64,000 bases of DNA from Maricaulis sp048269565 (GTDB taxonomy: Bacteria; Pseudomonadota; Alphaproteobacteria; Caulobacterales; Maricaulaceae), in the NCBI RefSeq assembly GCF_048269565.1, contig NZ_JBLXIK010000006.1, positions 62,001-126,000 of the forward strand, in the 5' to 3' direction. Under the pieces are notes generated by a model. That model was not told the DNA's origin and did no database searches. It saw nothing but the letters and a program-made list of their open reading frames with translations. The translations under genes and the position numbers were made by a program. Below are positions 25,166 to 33,775 of this stretch, one piece after another (position 1 is the first letter of the stretch; every line of letters starts with the position of its first letter).

Positions 25166-26493
25166 TGTCGTTGTTCCATCGCCTGCGGTTCTGCCTGCCG
25201 TGAGAGTTCGTCCTCGACCTGCCACAGGCGGTCCTGCCCCCAGACGGCGAGCTCGCCGGTATGGAAAGAGGGCACGCCCCACAGGCCCAGTTCGAGCAGG
25301 CGCTCGCGATTGGCTTCCGCAATCTCGCGCCAGGCGTCGTCTTCGAGTGCCGCCCGGGCGGCGCTCCAGTCGAGGCCGGCGCGCTCCACGAGCCGGCGCA
25401 GGCCGAGATCGGATCCGGCATCAACGCCCTCGGCCCAGACACCGCGCAGGAAGCTCAGCAGGAAGGCGCGGCCCTGGGCCTCGCCCTGTTGCATCGCATG
25501 GTGCAGGACGGCGAGGCCGCGTTCGGTCGGACGGCCGAGCGGGTCACAGACATCGCCAAACGGCAGGCCGAGGCGTTCGGCCTCGCGTTTGGCATCGAGC
25601 ATGAAATACACGCCCTTGCGGCGCGGCACCGGCAGGCTCCGCATCACCATTGGCAGCACGAAGCGGATCTCGGCCCGCGCATTCCAGCGGTCGGCCAGCG
25701 CGAAGGCGCGCTCCATGGCGAGATAGGTGTAGGGGCTGCGCAGCGAGGGGTAGATCTCGAGCACGGCACCATTGCAATCGCCGCTCTTCCGGATTTCCAG
25801 CGGTGGCGGGGCGAGCGATGCTGGGGTCTCGCCTGCGCGGTTCGCCCCGAGTCCGGCCAGACGCGTCTCGAGATAGTGCAGCCGGTCGGCGCCCCAATAC
25901 CATTCGCCGGCATAATACAGCGTGCCGCTCTGGAAATGGCCGAGCTGATCGCGCAGGGCCGTGCCACTTTGCGTGGCCAGGGCGGTGGCTTTCGTCTTCG
26001 CCTCGCCAAAGCCGGCTGCGGCGGCCGTCATTCCGGCGTCGTCGCGGCGCCAGAGCGCCTCGCCGGTCGCGATCGCCGCCTGGATGGCATCACCATTGCC
26101 CAGCGCCGCGGTGATAATCCGGGCGGCGCGCGCTGCGAGTTCGGTGTCCGGCTCATGCCCGGGGTCGGTGAAAGGCAGATCATATCGACGCGCCAGGGCC
26201 GCCGTGTCACGCCGGGCATGGCCGGGCAGGCGCGCGGGATCGGGATTGACGTCCGCTGCGGGTGGCGCCACGAGATGGACTTCAAGCTCGATGTCGAAAC
26301 GCTCGCACAGCCCCGCGGCCAGCGGTGCCATCAGGGCGCAGACCGGATCTTCCGGGCGATGGAAATAATGGACGCGGTGCGGCTCCCCGAGCCGTTGCCG
26401 CTTGGCTTCAGCGCGCTGGCGACGGCGTTCGCGCCGATGCGGACTTGTCAGCGCGCGGTAGACTTCCCGTCTCAGCCAGACCCGTATCCCCAT
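25162..26493 (-). CDS. Tandem DsbA/HCCA-isomerase-like thioredoxin-fold protein
   Basis: The 443-residue protein has a basic N-terminal segment and two thioredoxin-like domains. The first (about 38-230) begins HYFHRPEDPVCALMAPLAAG. The second (about 238-430) begins EIYPSLRSPYTYLAMERAF and ends GLWGVPSFHTGEL. The second matches 2-hydroxychromene-2-carboxylate isomerase/kappa-GST proteins, with SPYTYLA near the glutathione site and a cis-Pro in GVPSF. No CxxC is present, so it is not a classical disulfide oxidoreductase. No signal peptide is evident. It is translationally coupled to the downstream hydrolase and lies 2 nt from the sulfatase. Confidence 0.75.
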   Translation of the reverse strand: MGIRVWLRREVYRALTSPHRRERRRQRAEAKRQRLGEPHRVHYFHRPEDPVCALMAPLAAGLCERFDIELEVHLVAPPAADVNPDPARLPGHARRDTAALARRYDLPFTDPGHEPDTELAARAARIITAALGNGDAIQAAIATGEALWRRDDAGMTAAAAGFGEAKTKATALATQSGTALRDQLGHFQSGTLYYAGEWYWGADRLHYLETRLAGLGANRAGETPASLAPPPLEIRKSGDCNGAVLEIYPSLRSPYTYLAMERAFALADRWNARAEIRFVLPMVMRSLPVPRRKGVYFMLDAKREAERLGLPFGDVCDPLGRPTERGLAVLHHAMQQGEAQGRAFLLSFLRGVWAEGVDAGSDLGLRRLVERAGLDWSAARAALEDDAWREIAEANRERLLELGLWGVPSFHTGELAVWGQDRLWQVEDELSRQAEPQAMEQRQ

Positions 26494-26495
26494 CC

Positions 26496-28151
26496 CTAAT
26501 TCGCCCAGTTGATGAATTCATCGTCTTCGGTTTTCACCTCGAGGATATTGCGGTCGATATAGACCGGAGGAGCCACCAGGCTTGGCCAGATGGGCTCGGC
26601 CTGTTCGGCGTTCAGTGCATTGAGCGCAGCGGTCATGACGGCCAAGCGTTCCGGTTCATCCTCGGCGAGATTGACCTGCTCGGTCGGGTCCTCATTGAGA
26701 TTGAACAACCAGGTCCGGGGCGGCAGTTCGGAGATCTGCAGCTTCCAGCCATCGCGGAGCAGCACGCGATACTGGTCCGAGCGCCAGAACAGGTCACGCC
26801 CGGGGTCTGAAGCGGCATCGGGGTCGATCAGCGGCAGCAGATCGACACCGTCCATCGTCCGGTCCTGCGGCAAGGCCGCGCCGGCCGCCGTGGCGGCGGT
26901 GGCAAAGATGTCGACATGGGTTGCCGGGGCCTCAACGACCGAGCCCGCGGGAATCCGCGCCGGCCAGTTCACGAACATCGGCACGCGAATACCGCCCTCG
27001 AAAAAGCTCGCCTTCCAGCCGCGATAGGGTGCGTTGATTTCCGGGAAGCCGATATAGCTGGCACCGCCATTATCACTGGAGAAGACGATCAGCGTATTGT
27101 CGGCCAGACCCTGCTCTTCCAGCGCCGCCGTGATCTCGCCGACGGCGCGATCCGCTGCCCGGATCATTGCGGCATAGACGCGTAGCCGATGGTCCTCGAT
27201 CTGCGGCAGGGCCTCATAGTCAGAACGCAGGGCCTGCAGCGGCGTGTGCGGCGCGTTGAGGGCGAAATACATGAAGAAGGGCCGGTTGGCATTGGCCTCG
27301 ATCGCCGCGACGGCGTTGTCGGCCAGATAATCGGTCATGTAGCGATCAGGATGAAAGCGCGGGCCGCCATTATGGCGCACGGCGAAGTCGAGATTGGGCC
27401 AGATAAACTGGTCGATCGGATCGAAATCATGGATCGAGTTGACGACTTCGGGATCGTCGACATCCATGAACAGGGCCGCGCCGGGCAGGAAACCCAGCCA
27501 TTCGTCGAAGCCCTGGTTTTGCGGCCGGAAGGCCTCCGCCGCACCCAGATGCCACTTGCCGAAGAACAGGGTGTGGTAGCCCCGCTCGCGCAGGAGTTCG
27601 GCCATGGTGATCTCGCTCGATGGCAGGCCCTGCTCGTCCAGCGGGATCGTCTGGCTTTCGCGCTCGGCATGGTAGACGGCTTCCTGTGGACCGTAATCAA
27701 ACGAGCCGAGCAGCCGGTGGAACGCGACCGGGGCGGGCGTGAACTCGAAGCCGAAGCGGGTGGCAAAGCGGCCGGTCATGATCGCTGCCCGTGAGGGGGC
27801 GCAGGTTGCATTGCCGGCATAGCCATTGGTGAAAATGGCGCCGCGCGCGGCGAGGGCATCGATATTCGGCGTTTGCAGCAAGCCGCCGGCGACACCGCCG
27901 CCGAAGGTCGAGATATCATTGATGCCGAGATCGTCGACCAGGATGACAATGATATTGGGCTGGCGCTCGGACGCGGGCGCGTCAGGTATTTGCGGGCCTT
28001 GCTCCCACACCACCGGCTGCGTCTCCATGACTGGGTCCCGTAGACGGTTGATGATGCCGGGAAGGGCGATCCGGTAGTGCAGGAAAGTGCCGTAGGCGGC
28101 GCCAAGTACGGCGACGAAAACGAGAAGGGGGACCCACAACCGCTTTGTCAT
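26496..28151 (-). CDS. Formylglycine-dependent sulfatase
   Basis: The 551-residue protein has an N-terminal membrane anchor (about 5-22), then the alkaline-phosphatase-like sulfatase fold. It carries calcium-binding DD in IVILVDDLG (Asp-73, Asp-74), the modification motif CAPSRAAIMTGR (Cys-117 becomes formylglycine), FFGKWHLG and VFSSDNGG. The C-terminal part carries the usual DGWKLQI and LFNLNEDPTEQVNLA. It should hydrolyse a sulfate ester in the periplasm; the substrate is not deducible. It is 3 nt from the GST gene and 2 nt from the thioredoxin-fold gene, so all are one operon with their FGE. Confidence 0.9.
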   Translation of the reverse strand: MTKRLWVPLLVFVAVLGAAYGTFLHYRIALPGIINRLRDPVMETQPVVWEQGPQIPDAPASERQPNIIVILVDDLGINDISTFGGGVAGGLLQTPNIDALAARGAIFTNGYAGNATCAPSRAAIMTGRFATRFGFEFTPAPVAFHRLLGSFDYGPQEAVYHAERESQTIPLDEQGLPSSEITMAELLRERGYHTLFFGKWHLGAAEAFRPQNQGFDEWLGFLPGAALFMDVDDPEVVNSIHDFDPIDQFIWPNLDFAVRHNGGPRFHPDRYMTDYLADNAVAAIEANANRPFFMYFALNAPHTPLQALRSDYEALPQIEDHRLRVYAAMIRAADRAVGEITAALEEQGLADNTLIVFSSDNGGASYIGFPEINAPYRGWKASFFEGGIRVPMFVNWPARIPAGSVVEAPATHVDIFATAATAAGAALPQDRTMDGVDLLPLIDPDAASDPGRDLFWRSDQYRVLLRDGWKLQISELPPRTWLFNLNEDPTEQVNLAEDEPERLAVMTAALNALNAEQAEPIWPSLVAPPVYIDRNILEVKTEDDEFINWAN

Positions 28152-28154
28152 GAT

Positions 28155-28865
28155 CTAGCTCCGATCCTCACCGGTATTGACGATCGAGCGGGCATTCTTC
28201 GCGAAGGTTTCGGCGGCGCTTTCGGCGCCCTTGTTCTTCGCCAGCATTTCCGCGAGGTCATAGGGCACCCGGATGCCAGCCGCGGCGGCCGGACGCTGCG
28301 CGATCCGGTCGATCCAGCGCTGGACATGGGTGAAGGGTTCCAGCTCGACTCCGGACCAGGCAGCCGTGCGCGCCCAGCACCAGTTGGCGATATCGGCGAT
28401 CGAGTATTCACCGGCGAGATATTCATGCTTGGCCAGCTGGCCATCGAGCACGCCGAGCAGGCGCGCTGTCTCGCCCTGGTAGCGCTTGATCGCGACATCG
28501 ATCTTTTCCGGCATATAGCGGTAGAACACATTGGCCTGACCCATCATCGGGCCGAGCCCGCCCATCTGGAACATCAGCCACTGGATGACGCGCGAGCGCC
28601 CCTTCGGGTCGGCCGGGAGCAGCTTTCCGGTCTTTTCGGCGAGATAGATCATGATCGCGCCGCTTTCGAACACGGTGAAATCATCGGCCTCGCGATCGAC
28701 AATCACCGGGATGCGGCCATTGGGATTCATCGCGAGGAAGGCGGGAGTCTTCTGTTCACCCTGCATCAGCTCGATGGCATGGACCGTGTAGGGCAGGCCC
28801 AGTTCTTCCAGCAATACCGAGGCTTTCCAGCCGTTCGGCGTGGCTGATGTGTAAAGGTCGATCAT
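28155..28865 (-). CDS. Nu-class-like glutathione S-transferase
   Basis: The 236-residue protein has a thioredoxin-like N-terminal domain (IDLYTSATPNGWKASVLLEELGLPY, NPNGRIPVIVD, FESGAIMIYLAEKTG) and an all-alpha C-terminal domain with YSIADIANWCWARTA. The TPNG start resembles E. coli YfcG/YghU, nu-class enzymes with disulfide reductase activity that lack a catalytic Tyr or Ser. It is the first gene of the sulfatase-FGE operon and could supply thiol chemistry or detoxify released products (inference). The intergenic region to 28982 holds the divergent promoters. Confidence 0.85.
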   Translation of the reverse strand: MIDLYTSATPNGWKASVLLEELGLPYTVHAIELMQGEQKTPAFLAMNPNGRIPVIVDREADDFTVFESGAIMIYLAEKTGKLLPADPKGRSRVIQWLMFQMGGLGPMMGQANVFYRYMPEKIDVAIKRYQGETARLLGVLDGQLAKHEYLAGEYSIADIANWCWARTAAWSGVELEPFTHVQRWIDRIAQRPAAAAGIRVPYDLAEMLAKNKGAESAAETFAKNARSIVNTGEDRS

Positions 28866-28981
28866 GTCCCGCTCCCTACCCCGGCATTTGACAAGGCCGG
28901 TGGTTTCAAATGACGGTATGATATGTCACACTATGCGTCAATTGTTTGCGATGGATGCCAACCCGAAGATCGGAATCGAAC

Positions 28982-29362
28982 ATGCAGCTAGTCCTGAGAG
29001 CGCTCGTCGCCCTGTCCGCCCTCGTGCTTTTGTCGCTGGGGGCCGGTTTTCTGCTCATGCCTGACGTGCCGATGGCCCCGCTGGGCCTGAGCGCTGAAAG
29101 CGCCGTCGGCATCAACTTCCTGCGCGGCGATGCCGGCGCCTCCCTGCTGCTGGTTGGGGGCCTGGTGGCCCGGGCGGCCCTGGCCGGTGATGGCAACAAG
29201 CTGGCGATCCCGATCATCTGGGTGTTGTTGCTGCTCGGTGGCCGGATCCTCGGCATGGTGCTTGATGAGGGCGGGTTGGCGGCGGCACCGTTGTTCGCCG
29301 CCGATTTCGGACTGCTGCTTGTGCTTCTCCTCGGCCGCTGGAAAATGCGGAGCGCCGTGTGA
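28982..29362 (+). CDS. DUF4345-like membrane protein
   Basis: The 126-residue protein has four hydrophobic helices (about 5-25, 45-63, 70-88, 98-118) and the pattern GVNFLRGDAGASLLLVGG-like between helices 1 and 2 that characterises DUF4345. Function is unknown. The ribosome-binding site is weak. The stop overlaps the GTG start of the TetR gene (GTGA), indicating coupling. Confidence 0.65.
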   Translation: MQLVLRALVALSALVLLSLGAGFLLMPDVPMAPLGLSAESAVGINFLRGDAGASLLLVGGLVARAALAGDGNKLAIPIIWVLLLLGGRILGMVLDEGGLAAAPLFAADFGLLLVLLLGRWKMRSAV

Positions 29363-29994
29363 CCGCAACCGCTCCCCAACCGGCAGGCCTGTCGACCGAC
29401 GGCCGCAAGCGCCGGCGCGCCGCCAGCCGCGCCCGTATTGTCACCGCCCTGCTCGAGCTGGTGCGCAGCGGCGTGGTCTCGCCCAGCGCGCATGCGGTCG
29501 CGGAGCGGGCCGAGGTCAGCCCGCGCACGGTGTTTCGCTGTTTCCAGGATATGGAATCGCTCAACCGGGAAATCATTCACGCCCTGCATCGCGAATTCCT
29601 GCCTCGGGCCCAGCTCGACCTGTCGACGCCGGACCGGCGCGAGCGTCTGCGGGGGGTGGTGGGCAATCGCGCCTCGATGTTCGAAGACATGACCCCGTTT
29701 CGTCTCGCGGCCGAAGCCCGGCGGCACGGCTCGCCGGCGCTGCAGGGCGACCATGCCTTCCTGGTCGCAATGGAGCGTGAGCGCCTGGTTGCGGCCGTCA
29801 ATCCGGACAATGCTCTCGACCCGCAAACCTTCGAGGCGCTGTCGGCGACGACCTGTTTCGACTTCTGGCGCCGGCTGCGCGCCGACCAGGGCCTGACGCC
29901 CGAGGCTGCGGCCGGAGTGATGCTGGCAGCGGCGCTGGCGATCTTTGACGCCGGCCCTGATGCCGGCCCGGTGCCTATTGACGCCGGCGGCTGA
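29359..29994 (+). CDS. TetR-family regulator
   Basis: The 211-residue protein has an N-terminal TetR helix-turn-helix (SRARIVTALLELVRSG, then SAHAVAERAEVSPRTVFRCF). Its C-terminal helical domain has no recognisable ligand motif. It starts at GTG 29359 overlapping the DUF4345-like gene, its probable co-regulated partner. Its last 20 nt overlap the convergent sulfatase gene. Confidence 0.8.
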   Translation: MTATAPQPAGLSTDGRKRRRAASRARIVTALLELVRSGVVSPSAHAVAERAEVSPRTVFRCFQDMESLNREIIHALHREFLPRAQLDLSTPDRRERLRGVVGNRASMFEDMTPFRLAAEARRHGSPALQGDHAFLVAMERERLVAAVNPDNALDPQTFEALSATTCFDFWRRLRADQGLTPEAAAGVMLAAALAIFDAGPDAGPVPIDAGG

Positions 29995-31753
29995 ACCACC
30001 AGCGAATACCGGCCGCAATCGCCCCGAGACCAAAGACCAGCACCAGCGCGAGTTGCCAGCCGTAGAATTCGAGCTGGCGTTTGAGTGCGTTGATGGTGAT
30101 CTGGTTGTGGATATCGTAATTGTCCGGCAGCTCCAGCACCCCGTTTGTCGCCGCGTAGATATTGTAGTCCGCCAGCATGCTGGCCAGGACATCCGGGCGA
30201 TCGCCGGCCAGGTCACGCGTTTCGCCCGGGTCCAGCGAAAGATCGAATAACTGCCAGCCGCCATCGCCCCAGGGCGGCATGTTGCGCACCAGTTTGTAAT
30301 CGCCCCGGAACAGCGCTGAATTGCCCGAGACCTCGAAGCCGATTGCCTCGTGAGGCTGGTAGGCGGTCGGGGATTCGCCGGAGATGACTTGGCGCAGGCT
30401 GCGGCCGGTCAGCGCTTGTGTGTCGTCGGACAGCCCGGCCAGGTCCAGGATTGTCGGTGTGACATCGGTGACAAAGCCCGCGGCGGCGCTGCTGCCCCCG
30501 GCCTCGATGCCGGGGCCGGCGATCACGAAGGGGACGCGCAGCCCGCCTTCGGAGACATAGAATTTGAACAGGTTGAAGGGGGCGGCAGCGGCCATCGCCC
30601 ATTCGGGACCGATGAAGGCATAGCTGCCTCTTTCGCCGAGGTTTTCGAGCTCACGGCTGTAGCCGTGCAGAGACATCCAGGTCGTGAAACCCGGCTCGGC
30701 GACCGGATTGCTGGGTTCCGGGCCGTTGTCCGAGGTGATGATGAAGATGGTATTGTCGAACTGGCCCGTCGCCTCGAGATGTTCGACCAGGCGTCCGAGA
30801 TGGTGGTCCATCGCTTCGAGCATGCCGGCATTGACGGCCATCGACCGGGCATAGAGGGCCCGATCAGCCTCGGAAAGGTCGGTCCAGGCCCGCATCGGCT
30901 CGGGCAGGGGCATCGCCTCGGTGGTCTCCGGCACAAGGCCGAGCGCAATCGCACGGCGGGTGCGGGCCTGGCGCAGCGATTCCCAGCCTTCGCTGTAGGT
31001 GTCGGCATAATGGTCTGTGAATTCGCGCGGCGCCTGCACCGGGATGTGAATGGCCTGAAAGGCGAGATAGGCGAAGAAGGGGTCGTCGCTGCCGGCACCG
31101 GTGTCGATATAGTCAATCATCCGGTCGACGAGGAATTGCGAGGAGTAGAACTCGTCCGGCAGATGTGTGCGTTGCCCGTCCTCGAACCAGTCGGCGGTGC
31201 GGTAATAGGGCATGTAGGGCGTCTCGTCCCAATTATCGGCGCCGGAGGCGTCGAGCACGAAGGAGCGGTTGAAACCATGGGCGTCGGGCAGGGCGCCCTC
31301 GTCATGGCCGAGATGCCATTTGCCGGTCATGTAGGTGCGGTATCCGGCCGCCTGCAGCCGGTCGGCAACAGTCACTACGCCGGGTTCGAGGCTCATGCCA
31401 TAGCCGGGCTGGCCGCGATGTTCCGGTGGCAGGACTTCAGGGATGGTCGCCAGGCCGGTGCGGTGGTTGTCGAGACCGGTCAGCAGCATGGCCCGCGAGG
31501 GCGCACACAGTGGGGAGGACCGGTAATTGGAAAACATCATGCCGCGCCGGGCCAGCCGGTCGATCACCGGTGTGCGGGCTTCGCCGCCATAGATTCCAAA
31601 ATCCATGTAGGCCGCATCATCGACCAGAACGAGCACGAAATTCGGGCGTTCCGCAGACACCATGGCGGCAGGCTGTGCCAGTGCACTCGGTGCCGTCAGC
31701 ATTGCGGCGACGAAGCCGATTCCGGCCAGCATTCCCTTCGCGTTCGCCCCCAT
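29975..31753 (-). CDS. Second sulfatase, periplasmic with C-terminal anchor
   Basis: The 592-residue protein has a signal peptide ending near ALAQP, the sulfatase fold with DD in VLVDDAAYMD (Asp-45, Asp-46) and the formylglycine motif CAPSRAMLLTG (Cys-83). TGKWHLGHDEG and IITSDNGPEPSNP are also present. A C-terminal membrane helix (about 565-585) ending in Arg-rich WWFSRRRQ should tether it to the inner membrane. This class resembles the large arylsulfatases with an insertion near AFIGPEWAMAAAAPF. Maturation would need the FGE encoded at 23098-24054. GGGGAGC precedes the start. Confidence 0.9.
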   Translation of the reverse strand: MGANAKGMLAGIGFVAAMLTAPSALAQPAAMVSAERPNFVLVLVDDAAYMDFGIYGGEARTPVIDRLARRGMMFSNYRSSPLCAPSRAMLLTGLDNHRTGLATIPEVLPPEHRGQPGYGMSLEPGVVTVADRLQAAGYRTYMTGKWHLGHDEGALPDAHGFNRSFVLDASGADNWDETPYMPYYRTADWFEDGQRTHLPDEFYSSQFLVDRMIDYIDTGAGSDDPFFAYLAFQAIHIPVQAPREFTDHYADTYSEGWESLRQARTRRAIALGLVPETTEAMPLPEPMRAWTDLSEADRALYARSMAVNAGMLEAMDHHLGRLVEHLEATGQFDNTIFIITSDNGPEPSNPVAEPGFTTWMSLHGYSRELENLGERGSYAFIGPEWAMAAAAPFNLFKFYVSEGGLRVPFVIAGPGIEAGGSSAAAGFVTDVTPTILDLAGLSDDTQALTGRSLRQVISGESPTAYQPHEAIGFEVSGNSALFRGDYKLVRNMPPWGDGGWQLFDLSLDPGETRDLAGDRPDVLASMLADYNIYAATNGVLELPDNYDIHNQITINALKRQLEFYGWQLALVLVFGLGAIAAGIRWWFSRRRQ

Positions 31754-31879
31754 GCTCCCCGTCCCCCGTCACGGCCACAAAATTCTTCTGGCACACACTA
31801 TGACATTAGTTGGCCGGACGCAATCGGCGAGCGACCGGGCGCGCCTCGCGGAGCCGGGATGCGACATCCTGTCGGTTAC

Positions 31880-31895
31880 GTAATGTGACGTTATC
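31880..31895 (+). promoter_or_regulatory. Possible Zur-like half site
   Basis: GTAATGT at 31880-31886 matches the left half of the alphaproteobacterial Zur operator (GTAATGTTATAACATTAC). The right half here (GACGTTATC) is degenerate. It lies about 45 nt before the first gene of the presumed zinc-uptake operon. Confidence 0.25.
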
Positions 31896-31938
31896 TTGTA
31901 TCGATGGCATCCTGTCTCTGAAGGAGACTTGGAAGCTC

Positions 31939-32340
31939 ATGCGCCTGCCTCAGAGTCATCATCGCAATCCGGCTTCACTGCCCGATTGGCGGCGGGTTGG
32001 ACTTGGCCTGGTCGCGGTCCTGCTGATGAGTCTGCAGGGAGCGGCGGCCCTGGCGCACCGCAACGCTCACTATCAGGAATTCGAGCCGGCCTATACCAGC
32101 CCGACTGCTGTCGCGGGATCAGATGCGCCAATACCGGGCAATTCGCCCCCGGCCGCGCAATGCAAGCTCTGCCAGTCCTCGATCGAGGCCGTCTCGATCC
32201 TGCCCGGGACGCAGGCAGGCCTGTCGATGCCGTTTACGGTCTCCATCGCCGCACGCCCTGTTCTCCATCAGGCCCGGCCACGTGCGCCGCCCGGCAGTGT
32301 CTGGCGCGTCCGCGGACCACCGCCTTCACTCCACGCCTGA
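31939..32340 (+). CDS. Small exported CxxC protein, first gene of zinc-type operon
   Basis: The 133-residue protein has a hydrophobic N-terminal segment (about 22-40) and one CKLC motif near residue 79; the C-terminal half is Pro/Arg rich. It resembles small DUF2946-type exported proteins that occur beside metal uptake genes, though I cannot confirm the family. AAGGAG and GGAAG lie upstream of ATG 31939. It is 68 nt before the outer-membrane protein gene, in one run of same-strand genes. CKLC could bind a metal. Confidence 0.5.
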   Translation: MRLPQSHHRNPASLPDWRRVGLGLVAVLLMSLQGAAALAHRNAHYQEFEPAYTSPTAVAGSDAPIPGNSPPAAQCKLCQSSIEAVSILPGTQAGLSMPFTVSIAARPVLHQARPRAPPGSVWRVRGPPPSLHA

Positions 32341-32408
32341 CTGCCGATCTGCCGCAGCGCCCGATCCGGGCGAGGGCGGCCTGTTCCAGCTTTTGATGGA
32401 GTCTGTCC

Positions 32409-33758
32409 ATGAGACGACTAATGAACGCGGCCGCCCTTGCCGGCCTGACGAGTATTTGCAGCCCCGCTTTCGCCGATGATGATCTGTCATCGATCCGTGC
32501 GGAAATCGACGCGATGCGGAGCGAATACCAATCCCGGATTTCCGACCTCGAGGCCCGCCTCGCCGAGGCGGAGCGCCGCGCCGCCAGCGCCGAGGCGACG
32601 GCCAATTCGGCCCAGCGCGCCGTCGCGGTAGCTCCCGCGACCGTCCCGGTGCCTCGCCAGACCATTGCCGCGCCGACCCCGGCCCGCACGGGTGACAATG
32701 CCTTCAATCCGGCGATCTCTGTGGTGCTCAACGGGCAGTACACCGCCAGCAGCGAAGACCCGGATGGCGTCGGCATGCCCGGCTTCTCGCTGGACGAGGA
32801 GGCTGGCCGCCCCGAACGCGGCTTCAATCTCGGCGAGTCCGAAGTTGTGCTGACGGCCAATATCGATCCGAGCCTCTACGGCAATCTCACCTTCGCCCTG
32901 ACGCCTGAGGGCGAGGCGGAAGTCGAGGAAGCCTATATCCAGACCACAGCATTGGGCGGCGGTGTCACGCTGCGCGGCGGACGTCTGTTCTCGGGCATCG
33001 GCTATCTCAACGAGGTGCACGGCCACAACTGGTCCTTCTCCGACCAGCCCTTGCCCTATCGGGCCTTCCTTGGCGGCCAGTATGGTGATGATGGCGTCCA
33101 GATGCGCTGGCTCGCCCCGCTCGACCAGTATGTCGAGTTCGGCGCCGAGCTCTACAAGGGTGACAGCTTCCCCGCTGGCGGTGCCGCCAATGGTGGTGCC
33201 GGCGCCCAGGCCGTGTGGGTGCGCACGGGCGGGGATCTCGGTGACAGCTCCAGCTGGCTGGCTTCCGCGTCGTACATGAATGCCGATGCCGAGGACCGCG
33301 ACATCGACGGTGCGCTCTTCACCGGCAATGAGACGCTGGGCATTCTCTCGCTGGTCTACAAGTGGGCACCGGGCGGCAATCGCCGCGACCGCAATCTCAC
33401 CCTGTCCGGCGAATACTTCTTCGACAACATGGATGGTGATTACGACGCCGTTGCGGTCAATCTCGACCGCAGTGGCTGGTATGCCCAGGGGGTGTATCAA
33501 TTCCGTCGCCGCTGGAGTGCCGGGGTGCGCTATGCCGCGATGACCCCGGACAGTGTCCCGGCGGCACTGACGGGTTCGACGCTGGATGCCGGTGGCCTCG
33601 ACCCCTGGGCCGTGACCGCCCTGCTCGAATTCGACACCAGCGAGTTCGGCCGATTGCGCGCCCAGTTCACGCATGACGAGACCGGTCCGATCGAGAACGA
33701 CGAGTTCCGGCTGCAATACACCGTCATCTACGGGCCGCACAGCGCTCACCGCTATTGA
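32409..33758 (+). CDS. Outer-membrane beta-barrel, probable metal-linked porin
   Basis: The 449-residue protein has a signal peptide ending near AFADD, a coiled coil (about 26-70, RAEIDAMRSEYQSRISDLEARL) of the type that trimerises OprO/OprP porins, and a barrel of about 16 amphipathic strands. It ends in GPHSAHRY with a terminal aromatic residue. The His-containing end and genomic link to the ZnuA-like protein suggest a channel used in zinc acquisition. It lacks a TonB box and plug. GGAG precedes the start by 8 nt. Confidence 0.65.
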   Translation: MRRLMNAAALAGLTSICSPAFADDDLSSIRAEIDAMRSEYQSRISDLEARLAEAERRAASAEATANSAQRAVAVAPATVPVPRQTIAAPTPARTGDNAFNPAISVVLNGQYTASSEDPDGVGMPGFSLDEEAGRPERGFNLGESEVVLTANIDPSLYGNLTFALTPEGEAEVEEAYIQTTALGGGVTLRGGRLFSGIGYLNEVHGHNWSFSDQPLPYRAFLGGQYGDDGVQMRWLAPLDQYVEFGAELYKGDSFPAGGAANGGAGAQAVWVRTGGDLGDSSSWLASASYMNADAEDRDIDGALFTGNETLGILSLVYKWAPGGNRRDRNLTLSGEYFFDNMDGDYDAVAVNLDRSGWYAQGVYQFRRRWSAGVRYAAMTPDSVPAALTGSTLDAGGLDPWAVTALLEFDTSEFGRLRAQFTHDETGPIENDEFRLQYTVIYGPHSAHRY

Positions 33759-33775
33759 TCGAAGGAACAAGCACC

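Noticed and set aside
23098..31753. Mobile island carrying the sulfatase genes
   Set aside because: No integrase, transposase, tRNA or terminal repeats, and base composition looks like the neighbours by eye.
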